Of a stretch of DNA of 64,000 nt, positions 38,475 through 48,653 are shown piece after piece. The stretch covers positions 124,664 through 188,663 of the forward strand of contig NZ_BSOB01000061.1 of NCBI RefSeq assembly GCF_030160295.1, written 5' to 3'. Position numbers and translations under genes: made by a program. The first letter of the stretch is position 1. Every line of letters begins with the position of its first letter. The notes below the pieces were generated by a model. The model made no database searches. It was not told the DNA's origin and saw only the letters and a list, made by a program, of their open reading frames with translations. The stretch comes from Dyella acidisoli (lineage in GTDB: Bacteria; Pseudomonadota; Gammaproteobacteria; Xanthomonadales; Rhodanobacteraceae).

Positions 38475-39545
38475 ATGCTGAATCCCTTGCCTATCGATCC
38501 GCAGCAAGCCTTCAACGAAATCGCCACTTTCCAGCGCAAACTGGCTGCTGGACTGCAGACCTTGCGTGGCCTCGGAGAGCAGGACTACGCCAATACGCCA
38601 CGCGAAGCGATATACCGCGAGGACAAGCTCACCGTCTGGCACATGAAGGGCAACCACAAGCCCACCGCCAAGGTGCCGACCCTCATCGTGTACGCGCTGG
38701 TCAACACGGTGTGGATGACCGACCTGCAGGAAGACCGGTCGCTGGTGCGCAACCTGCTGGAGCAGGGCGAGGACGTCTACCTGATCGATTGGGGCTATCC
38801 CGACGGTGCAGATCGCTGGCTCACGCTCGACGATTACCTCAACGGTTATCTGGATCGTGCCATTGACGCGATCTGCAAACGTCATGACCTGGACGCCATC
38901 AACCTGCTTGGCATTTGCCAGGGCGGTACGTTCTCCTTGTGCTACACCGCCATGCACCCGGAGAAGGTGAAGAACCTCGTCACCATGGTGACGCCGGTGG
39001 ATTTTCGCACCTCCGACAACATGCTTTCGCATTGGGTGCAAAACATGGACGTGGATCTGTTCGTCGATACGCTCGGCAACATTCCGGCGGAGCTGATGAA
39101 CTGGGTGTACTTGATGCTGAAGCCGCTACGCTTGAATCAGCAGAAGTACGTCAGCATGGTCGATATTCTCGACAATCCGGCGGAACTGAAAAACTTTTTG
39201 CGCATGGAGCGCTGGATCTTCGATTCACCTGATCAGGCCGGCGAAGCGTTCCGCGAATTCATCAAAGAATTTTTCCAGCAGAACAAGTTGATCAAAGGCG
39301 ATTTGCAAATCGGCAAGCAGCCGGTGGATTTGGGGATGATCACCCAGCCAGTGTTCAATATCTACGCCACGCAGGATCACTTGGTCCCGCCGGATGCGTC
39401 GCGTGCGCTGCAGAAGCACGTTGGCACTACCGATTACACCGAGCTTGCGTTCAAAGGCGGTCATATCGGCATCTATGTTTCCGGTCGCGCGCAGCGTGAA
39501 GTGGCGCCGGCGATTCATCAGTGGCTGCGCCAACGCGGCGCTTAG
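38475..39545 (+). CDS. phaC: Class III PHA synthase subunit PhaC
   Basis: Polymerises 3-hydroxyacyl-CoA to storage polyester. 356 residues, the short class III length. The lipase-like box GICQGG holds the catalytic Cys148; the Asp lies in YATQDHLVPP and the His in GGHIGIYV. Forms an operon with phaE. No phaA, phaB or depolymerase is in the window. Confidence 0.95.
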   Translation: MLNPLPIDPQQAFNEIATFQRKLAAGLQTLRGLGEQDYANTPREAIYREDKLTVWHMKGNHKPTAKVPTLIVYALVNTVWMTDLQEDRSLVRNLLEQGEDVYLIDWGYPDGADRWLTLDDYLNGYLDRAIDAICKRHDLDAINLLGICQGGTFSLCYTAMHPEKVKNLVTMVTPVDFRTSDNMLSHWVQNMDVDLFVDTLGNIPAELMNWVYLMLKPLRLNQQKYVSMVDILDNPAELKNFLRMERWIFDSPDQAGEAFREFIKEFFQQNKLIKGDLQIGKQPVDLGMITQPVFNIYATQDHLVPPDASRALQKHVGTTDYTELAFKGGHIGIYVSGRAQREVAPAIHQWLRQRGA

Positions 39546-39588
39546 CTTTTCGCTCCCTTTCATTTTCCGAGAGAGTAGTGATTTACGT

Positions 39589-39626
39589 ATGCCCGTCATT
39601 CCCGTTTTAGCGGGAATGACGGGCAT
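39589..39626. repeat. REP-like palindrome, GTCATTCC family, copy 3
   Basis: ATGCCCGTCATTCCC / GGGAATGACGGGCAT, 15-bp perfect arms, in the phaC-mtnA gap. This is the longest copy of the family in the window. Confidence 0.85.
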
Positions 39627-39707
39627 TGGTGCACTTTCATGGCAAAACGGTCCTTTCGCGACAACCCCCTTGAAAGGCGCGAGAACCATTGCTGGTAAAC
39701 TACCGCG

Positions 39708-40727
39708 ATGACCAATCTCTCTTCCGCCCATGACACCATCCGCGCCGTGCAGTGGCGTGGCGATCATCTCCGCCTGCTCGACCAGCGTCTGCTGCCCGCG
39801 GAAGAACAATGGCTCGATTGCCGCGATTACGTAGCGGTCATTCATGCCATCAAGGATCTCGCGGTACGCGGCGCGCCGGCTATCGGCATCGCCGCAGCCT
39901 GGGGCGTCGTGCTTGCTGCGCAACAAAGCGCGCCGATGGATCAAGCGCTGGCGGAGCTGCGTGCGGCGCGACCGACGGCAGTGAATCTGATGTGGGCGCT
40001 AGATCGTATGAAGGCGCACATCGCCGCGGGCGCCGATGCTGCCGCGCTGGAACGTGAAGCGCAAATCATCCAGGACGAAGATCTTGCCGCGAACCGGCAC
40101 ATGGGCGAGCTGGGCGCGGCCCTGATCTTACCGGGCTCCGGCGTGATGACCCATTGCAACACCGGCTCTCTGGCCACCTCCGGCTACGGCACCGCGTTGG
40201 GCGTGATCCGTGCCGGTGTCGCAGCCGGGCGCATCGACCATGTCTATGCCGGAGAGACCCGCCCCTGGCAGCAGGGTGCACGACTCACCATGTGGGAACT
40301 GGTACGTGATGGCATTCCAGCCAAATTGATTGCCGATTCTGCCGCTTCGCACTTGATGAAGTCTGGCGCCGTGAAGTGGGTGATCGTTGGTGCCGATCGC
40401 ATTGCCGCCAACGGCGATACCGCCAACAAGATTGGCACGTATCAGCTTGCGATTGCCGCGCGCCATCATGGCGTGAAGTTCATGGTGGTGGCGCCGTCGT
40501 CCACCGTGGACATGGCCACTGTGTCCGGTGACGACATCGACATCGAACTGCGCGATGCCGCCGAACTGCTCAGCGTGGCGGGCCGCCGCACTGTGGTCGA
40601 AGGCGCGCAAGCCTGGAATCCGGTGTTTGACGTTACGCCCGCTTCGTTGATCGACGCCATCGTCACCGAACGTGGCGTGATCGAACATCCCACCACTGAA
40701 CGCATGAAGGCCGTGTTCGCCGCATGA
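39708..40727 (+). CDS. mtnA: Methylthioribose-1-phosphate isomerase
   Basis: Methionine salvage enzyme that converts 5-methylthioribose-1-phosphate to the ribulose form. 339 residues. The catalytic Cys150 is in [12 protein letters not shown] and the Asp in [19 protein letters not shown]. Other salvage genes are not nearby, and no SAM riboswitch is evident upstream. Confidence 0.96.
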   Translation: MTNLSSAHDTIRAVQWRGDHLRLLDQRLLPAEEQWLDCRDYVAVIHAIKDLAVRGAPAIGIAAAWGVVLAAQQSAPMDQALAELRAARPTAVNLMWALDRMKAHIAAGADAAALEREAQIIQDEDLAANRHMGELGAALILPGSGVMTHCNTGSLATSGYGTALGVIRAGVAAGRIDHVYAGETRPWQQGARLTMWELVRDGIPAKLIADSAASHLMKSGAVKWVIVGADRIAANGDTANKIGTYQLAIAARHHGVKFMVVAPSSTVDMATVSGDDIDIELRDAAELLSVAGRRTVVEGAQAWNPVFDVTPASLIDAIVTERGVIEHPTTERMKAVFAA

Positions 40728-41134
40728 GGTTGCGTCATGAAGTGATGTTGTTCGCGATCGGCGGAGCGCTTGGCTTCGTCGTCGACGCCGGCATCGTGCA
40801 GAGTCTGGTGACCTTTGCGCACTTCAATCCTTACCTTGGCCGAGTGATTTCCTTCCTCGTCGCAGCCACCGTCACCTGGTGGTGGAACCGCAGCCAGACC
40901 TTCGCCGCACGTCATAGCGGACGCTCGCTGATGGTGGAATGGCTGCACTGGATGGCCTTGATGAGCGGCGGCGCAGCGGTGAATTACATCGCCTATGTGG
41001 CCTGCCTGATCGCCTTTCCGAGCTGGCATCGATGGCCTGCGCTGGCGGTCGGCGTGGGCTCATTTTTCGCTGCTTTCGTCAATTTCGTGAGCGCTCGGAC
41101 GCTCCTTTTTAGACGCGCCAAAACAGGCTCCTAA
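40724..41134 (+). CDS. GtrA-like membrane protein
   Basis: 136 residues with four predicted transmembrane segments and the family motif around [16 protein letters not shown]; the ending SARTLLFRR is also typical (GtrA, PF04138). Members are linked to flipping or transfer of lipid-linked sugars. It overlaps mtnA by ATGA. The substrate is unknown, and no glycosyltransferase is adjacent. Confidence 0.8.
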   Translation: MRLRHEVMLFAIGGALGFVVDAGIVQSLVTFAHFNPYLGRVISFLVAATVTWWWNRSQTFAARHSGRSLMVEWLHWMALMSGGAAVNYIAYVACLIAFPSWHRWPALAVGVGSFFAAFVNFVSARTLLFRRAKTGS

Positions 41135-41272
41135 CTCATTGATTGGAAAGGTGAAAATCGGGCCTTCCCAAGCGTCACTGTGGTACACTTACGAACTACC
41201 GCCTGACCCCCGCCGACAAGCGCCTGAAGCGCATGTCCCGAGGCTCTTATTCGTTACCAGGGAAGCCAATTG

Positions 41273-43885
41273 ATGGCAGAGCTCGCCAAAGAAGTCATTC
41301 GCGTCAATATCGAAGACGAAATGCGCCAGAGCTACCTCGATTACGCCATGAGCGTGATCGTGGGACGCGCCCTTCCGGATGTCCGCGATGGTTTGAAGCC
41401 CGTGCATCGCCGTGTGCTGTTCGCCATGAACGAGCTCGGCAACGTTTGGAACAAGCCCTACAAGAAATCCGCACGCGTCGTCGGTGACGTGATCGGTAAA
41501 TACCATCCGCACGGCGACGCCTCTGTTTACGACGCCATCGTGCGCATGGCCCAGCCGTTCTCGCTGCGCTATATGCTGGTGGACGGCCAGGGTAACTTCG
41601 GTTCAGTCGATGGCGACAACGCTGCAGCGATGCGTTACACCGAAGTGCGCATGGCGCGCCTTACGCACGAATTGCTGGCGGACATCGACAAGGAAACCGT
41701 CGATTTCGGCCCGAACTACGATGAAAGCGAGCAGGAGCCGCTGGTACTGCCCACGCGCGTACCGAACCTGCTGGTGAACGGTTCGGCCGGCATTGCGGTG
41801 GGCATGGCCACCAATGTGCCGCCGCACAATCTCACGGAAGTGATTTCCGCAACGATCGCGCTGATCGACAATCCGGAACTCAGCGTCGACGAGCTGATGC
41901 AGCATGTGCCGGGCCCGGATTTCCCCACTGCCGGCATCATCAACGGCGCGGCCGGCATCATCGAGGCGTATCGCACCGGCCGAGGCCGCATTCTGGTGCG
42001 TGCACGCACCGAGATCGAAACCGAATCCAACGGCCGCGAGACGATCCTCGTCCACGAACTGCCTTACCAGGTGAACAAGGCGCGTCTGATCGAAAAGATC
42101 GCTGAGCTGGTGAAGGAAAAGCGACTCGAAGGCATCTCCGAACTGCGCGACGAATCCGACAAGGACGGCATGCGCATCGTCATCGAGATTCGTCGCGATG
42201 CGATGGCCGATGTGGTGCTCAATAACCTGTTCCAGCAGACGCAGTTGCAGGTCACCTTCGGCATCAACATGGTGGCGCTGGTCGATGGTCAGCCGCGCAC
42301 GCTCAACCTCAAGGAAATCCTTGAGGCGTTTATTCGCCATCGTCGCGAAGTCGTCACCCGCCGCACGATTTTCGAACTGCGCAAGGCACGTGCTCGCGCT
42401 CATATCTTGGAAGGCCTGACCGTCGCGCTCGCCAACATCGACGAGATGATCGAGCTGATCCGAACGTCCGCTTCGCCGCAGGAAGCGCGTGAGCGCATGG
42501 TGGCGCGCAAGTGGCAGCCCGGCATGGTCGCCGCGATGTTGGCGGCCGCCGGTGCGGAAGCCTCGCGTCCGGAAGATTTGGATCCGCGCGATGGTCTGAA
42601 GGCCGATGGCTATCAGCTTTCGGACACGCAGGCGCAAGAAATCCTCGCCATGCGCTTGCATCGCCTCACCGGTCTGGAGCAGGAAAAGCTCTCCGACGAA
42701 TATCGCGAGATTCTCGAGACCATCCGTGGACTGATCCAGATTCTGGAAGATCCTACGCGTCTGCTCGCTGTGATCCGTGACGAGCTCGAAGTGATCAAGT
42801 CCGAATTCGGCGATGCGCGCCGCACCGAGATCCAGCCTTCGCAGGAAGATCTCAATGTGCTCGATCTGATTGCGCCGGAAGATGTGGTGGTTACCGTGTC
42901 TCACGCCGGTTATGTGAAGCGTCAGCCGGTTAGCATCTATCGCGCACAGCGTCGCGGCGGCAAGGGCCGCTCGGCATCGGCGTTGAAGGAAGAAGATTTC
43001 GTCGAACAGTTGTGGGTGGTGAACACGCACGACACGCTGCTCACCTTCACCAGCACCGGCCGCGTTTACTGGCTCAAGGTGTACCAGATGCCGGAAGCCG
43101 GCCCGAATGCGCGCGGCAAGCCGATGGTGAACCTGCTGCCGCTCGCCGAAGGCGAGAAGGTGCAGGCAGTGGTGCCCGTCCATGAGTACAGCGCGGATCG
43201 CCACGTATTCTTCGCTACCGCACAGGGCACGGTGAAGAAAACGCCACTTACCGAATTTGAGTATCAGCTGCAGAGAGGCAAGATCGCCATCAACCTGGAA
43301 GAGGGCGATGCGCTGATTGGCGTCATGCTCACTGACGGTAACAGCGACGTGCTGCTGTTTGCATCCAACGGCAAAGTCGTGCGCTTCGACGAAAGTGAAG
43401 TGCGTCCGATGGGTCGTACCGCCACCGGTGTGCGTGGCATGAAGCTCACGGACGAGGCGAAGGTTGTATCGCTGATCGTGGCTCAGGAGGGCGACATCCT
43501 CACCGCCACCGAACGCGGCTACGGCAAGCGTACCCAGCTCGAAGAGTTCCCCAAGAAGGGCCGCGGTACGCAGGGTGTCATCGGCATTCAGTGCTCCGAA
43601 CGCAACGGTGCACTGGTCGCTGCGGCGCAAGTGGCCGACACGCACGAACTGATCCTGATCTCCAATCAGGGCACGCTGGTGCGTACGCGCGCGATGGAAG
43701 TGTCGCAGCTTGGCCGCAACACGCAGGGCGTTACGTTGATCCGCCTGCCGGCCGAGGAAGCGTTGGTCAGCGTGGTGCGCGTGGATGCGGATGAAAGCAA
43801 TGGCGATGACGTCGAGGCGAGCGAAGGTGTTACACCCGCCCCGGATGCGCCGGATGCATCAAGCGATCCGCAGCCGAACGAATAA
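41273..43885 (+). CDS. gyrA: DNA gyrase subunit A
   Basis: Type II topoisomerase subunit that introduces negative supercoils with GyrB. 870 residues from the ATG at 41273, directly preceded by an in-frame TTG. With this start the numbering matches E. coli: catalytic Tyr122 in AAAMRYTE. The quinolone-resistance region reads GDASVYD, so position 83 is Ala, 84 Ser and 87 Asp. The six-bladed C-terminal domain contains the GyrA box as QRRGGKGR. An acidic, Asp/Pro-rich tail follows. Confidence 0.97.
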   Translation: MAELAKEVIRVNIEDEMRQSYLDYAMSVIVGRALPDVRDGLKPVHRRVLFAMNELGNVWNKPYKKSARVVGDVIGKYHPHGDASVYDAIVRMAQPFSLRYMLVDGQGNFGSVDGDNAAAMRYTEVRMARLTHELLADIDKETVDFGPNYDESEQEPLVLPTRVPNLLVNGSAGIAVGMATNVPPHNLTEVISATIALIDNPELSVDELMQHVPGPDFPTAGIINGAAGIIEAYRTGRGRILVRARTEIETESNGRETILVHELPYQVNKARLIEKIAELVKEKRLEGISELRDESDKDGMRIVIEIRRDAMADVVLNNLFQQTQLQVTFGINMVALVDGQPRTLNLKEILEAFIRHRREVVTRRTIFELRKARARAHILEGLTVALANIDEMIELIRTSASPQEARERMVARKWQPGMVAAMLAAAGAEASRPEDLDPRDGLKADGYQLSDTQAQEILAMRLHRLTGLEQEKLSDEYREILETIRGLIQILEDPTRLLAVIRDELEVIKSEFGDARRTEIQPSQEDLNVLDLIAPEDVVVTVSHAGYVKRQPVSIYRAQRRGGKGRSASALKEEDFVEQLWVVNTHDTLLTFTSTGRVYWLKVYQMPEAGPNARGKPMVNLLPLAEGEKVQAVVPVHEYSADRHVFFATAQGTVKKTPLTEFEYQLQRGKIAINLEEGDALIGVMLTDGNSDVLLFASNGKVVRFDESEVRPMGRTATGVRGMKLTDEAKVVSLIVAQEGDILTATERGYGKRTQLEEFPKKGRGTQGVIGIQCSERNGALVAAAQVADTHELILISNQGTLVRTRAMEVSQLGRNTQGVTLIRLPAEEALVSVVRVDADESNGDDVEASEGVTPAPDAPDASSDPQPNE

Positions 43886-43896
43886 GTTCGGTATGG

Positions 43897-43929
43897 CGAA
43901 AAAGCCCCGGTTTGTCCGGGGCTTTTTCG
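43897..43929. terminator. Bidirectional intrinsic terminator after gyrA
   Basis: CGAAAAAGCCCCGG-TTTGT-CCGGGGCTTTTTCG, a perfect 14-bp stem with A-run and T-run on either side. It serves gyrA and the convergent small gene at 43973. Confidence 0.92.
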
Positions 43930-43972
43930 TTTTCACTGACGATTGCGCTCAACGGCAATCGCATGCACGACA

Positions 43973-44260
43973 TCACTGGTATACCACGCTGACGACTTTG
44001 CTGTCGGGCTTTGCATATTGAGCAAAATAATCCAGCAGATCGCTGGATAGTCGGGCGCGTGACTGGGCCAAGGATTCGATCGTCCTCGTTGTCGCCAAAT
44101 CGATCGGCGAGAGAACTTCAGTTGCGACCGGTATGGATGTGGACCGCGAGACGGAACCATGGAAGCTGATCACACCACTCGCCGAGAACGTAGTGGCCTG
44201 TACCGCCGACGAAAGAGCGCATGCCACAAGCAATGGTACGCATAAGTTCCGAAGTTTCAT
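43973..44260 (-). CDS. Small secreted protein of unknown function
   Basis: 95 residues from the ATG at 44260, which follows AGGAGATT. A clear signal peptide (MKLRNLCVPLLVACALSSAVQA, cleavage near residue 22) is followed by a short mature part starting TTFSASGVISFHGSVSRST, with no cysteines. The ISFHGS stretch recalls the first strand of small pilin-like or fimbrial proteins, but this is weak. Convergent with gyrA. Confidence 0.65.
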   Translation of the reverse strand: MKLRNLCVPLLVACALSSAVQATTFSASGVISFHGSVSRSTSIPVATEVLSPIDLATTRTIESLAQSRARLSSDLLDYFAQYAKPDSKVVSVVYQ

Positions 44261-44417
44261 GATGAATCTCCTGCACGCCCGGCAGACGTGTTGACGCCTC
44301 CGTGCGTGCACCGGCTGGGCATGGCCGAGCCGCCGGGTCGATTATGACGCCCTTGCGTCTAATCTGTAGGAGATTTCCTGTTTTGAGTGTGATCTAAATC
44401 TCGCCAATTTGTAGGAT

Positions 44418-44906
44418 TCAGCGAGGTGCCACTTCAAGCATTGCTTCGGCTGTCGTCACGCGCAGTTCGCCGGGGCTTTCGATATGAAGCTCTTTCACGA
44501 TGCCGTTTTCCGCATACAACGCGAAACGGCGCGAACGCATACCCATGCCGTACGCACTGCCGTCCATCTCCAATCCAAGCGATTTGGTGAACGCGCCGTT
44601 ACCGTCCGCCAGCAACTTGAATCCAGCCGGTACGTGTTGCGAGATGCTCCAGGCTTTCATCACATAAGCATCGTTCACCGCCATGCAATACACCTCTACG
44701 CCGCGCGCTTTGAAAGCATCGAAATGTTTGACGTAACCCGGTAGGTGACGTTCCGAGCAAGTGGGTGTGAAGGCGCCGGGTACGCCGAACAGCACGACGT
44801 TCCGGCCGGTGAAAAGAGACGCTGTGCTGACGCGCTGGATGTTGGCTTCGCCGTCAATGACAGCGATCTCCAGGTCCGGCAGGGCTTGTCCAATCTGGAT
44901 AGTCAT
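44418..44906 (-). CDS. Peroxiredoxin, Prx5 type
   Basis: Thiol peroxidase that reduces H2O2 or alkyl hydroperoxides. 162 residues from the ATG at 44906 (MTIQIGQALPD). The peroxidatic Cys50 is in PGAFTPTCSERHLPGY; another Cys at 74 lies where some atypical members have a second thiol. No fused glutaredoxin domain. Divergent from the hsp20 gene, a sensible stress pairing. The longer frame from 44951 overlaps the promoter region. Confidence 0.9.
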   Translation of the reverse strand: MTIQIGQALPDLEIAVIDGEANIQRVSTASLFTGRNVVLFGVPGAFTPTCSERHLPGYVKHFDAFKARGVEVYCMAVNDAYVMKAWSISQHVPAGFKLLADGNGAFTKSLGLEMDGSAYGMGMRSRRFALYAENGIVKELHIESPGELRVTTAEAMLEVAPR

Positions 44907-44962
44907 ACGGTCGTCCCTAAGCAACATCAGGCATGGTACCGCCGGGGCCAAGGGCTTGTCGC

Positions 44963-44990
44963 CTTGAAACTTTCATTCGAGCACTTATGT
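44963..44990 (+). promoter_or_regulatory. Possible heat-shock (sigma32) promoter of hsp20
   Basis: CTTGAAA (44963-44969), then 12 bases, then CACTTATGT. The -35 matches the sigma32 consensus, while the -10 is only a partial match to CCCCATNT. Suggested by the gene it precedes. Confidence 0.3.
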
Positions 44991-45037
44991 GGCTGTCAAG
45001 CGGCAAATACACCGCAACCCATTCGAGGAAAACAATC

Positions 45038-45490
45038 ATGAATCACAGCCGCCATACCTTCTGGAACACCACGGGTGCATTTCCGGCCGATATTCGTCAT
45101 GCACTCGAACGCTTCTTCCAAAACGAGGAAAGCGACGGTTCCAACGTAGTGACCAGCCAGTGGGCGCCGCGCGTGGACATCAAGGAAGAAGAGCAGCGTT
45201 TTGTGATCTATGCCGATGTGCCCGGCGTGGATCCGGCCAGCATCGAAGTGAACATGGAAAAAGGCATTCTCACCATCAAGGGTGAGCGCGCGATCGAGCA
45301 GAGCGAAGCGACCGGCCGCTTCACGCGCGTGGAGCGTGCGCATGGCAAATTCCATCGCCGCTTTGCGCTGCCCGATAGCGCCGATGCCGACAACATCAGT
45401 GCTAGCGGTAAGCATGGCGTGCTGGAAATCGTGATCCCGAAGAAGGCGGAAAAGGCGCCACGCCGCATCACCATCCATACGGCGCAGTAA
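45038..45490 (+). CDS. Small heat shock protein, Hsp20/alpha-crystallin family
   Basis: ATP-independent holdase chaperone. 150 residues from the ATG at 45038 after GAGGAA. The alpha-crystallin domain runs from about residue 40 (WAPRVDIKEEEQRFVIYADVPGV) to the conserved A-x-x-x-x-G-V-L region (ISASGKHGVLEIVIPK). A short N-terminal arm and a C-terminal I-x-I-like ITIHT follow the family pattern. It lies upstream of the DnaJ-like cbpA. Confidence 0.93.
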   Translation: MNHSRHTFWNTTGAFPADIRHALERFFQNEESDGSNVVTSQWAPRVDIKEEEQRFVIYADVPGVDPASIEVNMEKGILTIKGERAIEQSEATGRFTRVERAHGKFHRRFALPDSADADNISASGKHGVLEIVIPKKAEKAPRRITIHTAQ

Positions 45491-45597
45491 TCACCTCTCA
45501 TTGCATGTTGCATAGACGGCTCGCCGCGGACAATGATCCGCGGCGAGCCGCTTGTGTTGGATCCGAGAGCGTGCTGAATTTGGATTGAGGAAGGGCA

Positions 45598-46497
45598 GTG
45601 GAATTCAAAGACTATTACGAAGTCCTGGGCGTGAAGCCCGATGCCAGCGAGGCCGATATCAAGGCGGCCTATCGCAAGCTTGCGCGCAAATATCATCCGG
45701 ACAAGAACAAGGACGCCGGTGCGGAAGAAAAATTCAAGGCGGTCAACGAAGCTAACGAAGTATTGCGTGATCCGGAAAAGCGCCGCGCCTACGATCAGCT
45801 TCGCGCGGGTGGTTACCGTCCGGGCGAGCAGTTCCGTCCGCCACCCAATTGGGGCCAGGGCCAGGGATTCGATTTCGGCGATGCCGGCAACGGCGACTTC
45901 AGCGACTTCTTTGAGAGCCTGTTCGGCCGTGCGTCTGCAGGCGGTCGCCATGCGCCACACACGCGAAGGGGCCGCGACGTGCAAGCCCAGGTACAGATTG
46001 ACCTGCAAACGGCCTTCAACGGTGGCCGCACTCGGCTGAGCCTGGACGATGGCAGCGGCCAGGATCGTGTGCTGGAAGTGAAGATCCCGGCCGGCATCCA
46101 GCCAGGGCGTGTGATTCGCCTGAGCGGCCAAGGCCACCCAGGCGCAGGAGGCGGTCCGAGCGGTGATCTTCTGCTGGAGGTGAGCATCCGTGACGATGCG
46201 CGCTTCAAGCTGGACGGCCGCAACGTCTTACACGTTCTGCCGGTCAGCCCCTGGGAGGCGGCGCTGGGGGCCACAGTGCCGGTGCCAACGCTAGCTGGCA
46301 CAGTAGATTTGCGCATTCCCGCCGGTACGCAGTCAGGTCGCAAACTGCGCCTGAAGGGGCGTGGCATGCCAGGGCAGCCGCCGGGCGATCAGTTGGTGGA
46401 GGTGTCGATCAGGGTGCCGCTGCCGGAAAGTGATCCGCAGCGCCAAGCCTATGAGACGCTCCGGTTGCAATTCGCGCAGTACGATCCGCGGCAATGA
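45598..46497 (+). CDS. cbpA: DnaJ-like curved DNA-binding protein CbpA
   Basis: Co-chaperone of DnaK and nucleoid-associated protein. 299 residues. The J domain contains HPD at 33-35; a Gly/Phe-rich linker and two C-terminal beta domains follow, with no zinc-finger domain, which separates it from DnaJ. GTG start at 45598 after AGGAAGG. No cbpM partner is adjacent. Confidence 0.9.
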   Translation: MEFKDYYEVLGVKPDASEADIKAAYRKLARKYHPDKNKDAGAEEKFKAVNEANEVLRDPEKRRAYDQLRAGGYRPGEQFRPPPNWGQGQGFDFGDAGNGDFSDFFESLFGRASAGGRHAPHTRRGRDVQAQVQIDLQTAFNGGRTRLSLDDGSGQDRVLEVKIPAGIQPGRVIRLSGQGHPGAGGGPSGDLLLEVSIRDDARFKLDGRNVLHVLPVSPWEAALGATVPVPTLAGTVDLRIPAGTQSGRKLRLKGRGMPGQPPGDQLVEVSIRVPLPESDPQRQAYETLRLQFAQYDPRQ

Positions 46498-46534
46498 GCG
46501 CGTTTATCAAGCAGGAATTGATCGGGTAGAAACG

Positions 46535-46561
46535 CAAACGGCGCCTAGAGGGCGCCGTTTG
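46535..46561. terminator. Hairpin between convergent cbpA and pilH
   Basis: CAAACGGCGCC-TAGAG-GGCGCCGTTTG, 11-bp perfect stem. The T-run is poor on the plus strand and short on the minus strand, so termination efficiency is uncertain. Confidence 0.6.
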
Positions 46562-46584
46562 TCTGTATTCGTTTGGACGTGCCA

Positions 46585-46950
46585 TCAGGCAGGCAGCAGT
46601 TCCTTCAACACCGCCACCAGTTCTTCTTCCTTGATCGGCTTGGTCACATAGGCTTTTGCACCCTGGCGCATGCCCCACACCTTGTCCGTTTCCTGGTCCT
46701 TGGTGGTGACCAATACGATCGGAATATGCGCGGTTTCCGGATCCTTGCTGATCGTGCGTGTGGCCTGGAAGCCATTGAGATTGGGCATGACCACGTCCAT
46801 CAGGATCAACGCGGGTTTTTCCCGCCTTGCTGCCTCGACACCCGCGGCACCGTCTTCGGCGGTCAGCGTTTCATGGCCGAGCTTCTCGACGATGCGCTTG
46901 ATACCGAGAAGCTGCGACGGAGAATCGTCGACGATCAGAATGCGTGCCAT
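46585..46950 (-). CDS. pilH: Twitching motility response regulator PilH
   Basis: Single-domain CheY-like receiver of 121 residues. Phospho-acceptor Asp52 in LMDVVMPNLNG, acidic pair DD at 8-9, conserved Thr in VLVTTKDQ and Lys in YVTKP. The MARILIVDDSPSQ start and TTKDQETDKVWGMRQGA match PilH of Pseudomonas and Xanthomonas. No pilG, pilI or pilJ is adjacent, so a related stand-alone regulator remains possible. Confidence 0.85.
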   Translation of the reverse strand: MARILIVDDSPSQLLGIKRIVEKLGHETLTAEDGAAGVEAARREKPALILMDVVMPNLNGFQATRTISKDPETAHIPIVLVTTKDQETDKVWGMRQGAKAYVTKPIKEEELVAVLKELLPA

Positions 46951-47022
46951 AAGCTTGGGAATCCCCTAAGTCGTTTCGTTAATTCTAAGTCGCAGCGACG
47001 ACGCTTCCAAGCGTGACCCGCG

Positions 47023-48018
47023 TCAAACGTGACCTACGCGCACAATCGTGCGTCCGAAGGAATCGCCTGCCAGCATACGCTCGAACACGTCCGGTAGCTG
47101 CTCCAGCGTGATTTCCCGGGTGGCGATCCGGTCAAGATGGCGCGGCTTCCAGTCGCTGGCGAGATGGTGCCATACCTGGTCGCGAATATCGCGGGCGGTG
47201 CCGGCGGTAGCAATACCGAGCACGCTGGCGCCGCGAATAATGAATGGCATCACGGTGCTTTCAAAGTTGATGCCACCGGCGTTGCCGCAAATGGCGACAT
47301 TGCCGTAGGGTACGATCAGCGGCAACAGACCGGCGAGCATCGCACCGCCAACGTTGTCCAGTGCGCCGCCAAAACGGGCCGAATCCATGGGCTTGCCGCT
47401 AAAGGTGAGCTGATGGCGATCGATGCATTCGGTTGCGCCGAGACTGCGCAAGAAGTCGAAATGCGCAGCCTTGCCACTGATGGCGTGCACTTCGTAGCCC
47501 GCGCGCGTGAAGATATCGATAGCCAGCATGCCCACGCCGCCGCTGGCACCGCTGACTGCGATGGGGCCAAGCGCGGGTGTTTGGCGATTGTCCTGCATGC
47601 GCAACAAGGCAAGGGCAGCCGTAAAGCCGGCTGTACCCAGGATCATGCCTTCACGGAGATTCAAGCCGGCTGGCAGCGGAATCGCCCACTGCGAAGGCAG
47701 TCGGATGTATTCGCCGTAACCGCCGTCACGCGTTTCAGAAAGGCCGCTGCCAGTGCACAGCACTTTGTCGCCTTCCTTGAACAGCGCATCGGAAGAAGCT
47801 ACGACGACGCCCGCCGCATCGATGCCACCATTGAGTGGATACTGGCGAAGGATCTTTCCTTTGCCGGTGCCTGCCAATGCGTCTTTGTAATTCACCGACG
47901 AGTAGGCCACTTTCACCAGCACTTCGCCCGGACTCAGTGCATCAGCGTGCATGGTTTCGATACCGCCGCGATAACCGTGGGCATCGTTGTGGATGCGAAA
48001 CGCTTGGAATGTAGTCAT
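47023..48018 (-). CDS. AcuI/YhdH-type NADPH-dependent quinone oxidoreductase
   Basis: Medium-chain dehydrogenase/reductase, zinc-independent; the closest characterised members reduce acrylyl-CoA to propionyl-CoA. 331 residues. Motifs: SSVNYKDALAGTGKGKI near the N terminus, GTAGFTAALAL, and the nucleotide-binding SGASGGVGMLAIDI. The MPFIIRG region near the C terminus is typical of the subfamily. It is close to, and in the same direction as, the LOG-family gene. Confidence 0.88.
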   Translation of the reverse strand: MTTFQAFRIHNDAHGYRGGIETMHADALSPGEVLVKVAYSSVNYKDALAGTGKGKILRQYPLNGGIDAAGVVVASSDALFKEGDKVLCTGSGLSETRDGGYGEYIRLPSQWAIPLPAGLNLREGMILGTAGFTAALALLRMQDNRQTPALGPIAVSGASGGVGMLAIDIFTRAGYEVHAISGKAAHFDFLRSLGATECIDRHQLTFSGKPMDSARFGGALDNVGGAMLAGLLPLIVPYGNVAICGNAGGINFESTVMPFIIRGASVLGIATAGTARDIRDQVWHHLASDWKPRHLDRIATREITLEQLPDVFERMLAGDSFGRTIVRVGHV

Positions 48019-48026
48019 GGCGTGCC

Positions 48027-48623
48027 TCAGGCCTTGATGCTGGAGCTATCGATGCCATGCGGAGCAAGACTGACATCGTAGTGGCTCATCCACTCAAACA
48101 ATTCGTCGATCGACTCGCCGAACCAAATGCTGTCGCGCCGGCTTTGCGCAACGAACCCTTCGGCGACCATATGGTTCATCATGCTACGCAAATGACCGTA
48201 ATAGCCGTGCGTGTCGAGAAATCCGCACGGATAGCGATGCAATCCAAGTTGTGCCCATGTGAGCATCTCGAACATTTCGTCCATGGTGCCGAAACCGCCG
48301 GGCAGGGCGACGAAGGCATTGGATAATTCGTACATGCGCGTCTTGCGCTGATGCATGGTGTCGACCACAACAAGTTCAGTCAGGCCCTTATGTGCAACTT
48401 CGCGGTCGACAAGCTGGCGCGGTATGACGCCAATGACTTTGCCGTCTCCTGCCAGTGCAGCATTCGCGACCGTACCCATTAATCCGACTTTGCCGCCACC
48501 GTATACCAGCGTGATATCGCGCCTGGCCAGTTCCAGGCCGAACGCGTGAGCAGTTTCAGCATAGACGGGGTTGTCGCCGCTTTGGGAGCCGCAGTAGACG
48601 CAGAGAGCGGTGGGTTGGGGCAT
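48027..48623 (-). CDS. LOG family (TIGR00730) nucleotide phosphoribohydrolase
   Basis: 198 residues. Lysine-decarboxylase-like Rossmann fold with the family motifs VYGGGKVGLMG and PGGFGTMDEMFE. Characterised members release cytokinin bases from riboside 5'-monophosphates or hydrolyse AMP-type nucleotides; the in vivo substrate in bacteria of this group is not settled. Its stop is eight bases before the start of the AcuI-type gene, so the two are probably co-transcribed. Confidence 0.88.
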   Translation of the reverse strand: MPQPTALCVYCGSQSGDNPVYAETAHAFGLELARRDITLVYGGGKVGLMGTVANAALAGDGKVIGVIPRQLVDREVAHKGLTELVVVDTMHQRKTRMYELSNAFVALPGGFGTMDEMFEMLTWAQLGLHRYPCGFLDTHGYYGHLRSMMNHMVAEGFVAQSRRDSIWFGESIDELFEWMSHYDVSLAPHGIDSSSIKA

Positions 48624-48653
48624 GGCCTATATCGCGTGATGGTTGAGTGTGAG

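Noticed and set aside
39546-39707. SAM riboswitch before mtnA
   Set aside because: The gap contains only a REP palindrome; no SAM-I, SAM-II or SAM-IV-like core is visible.
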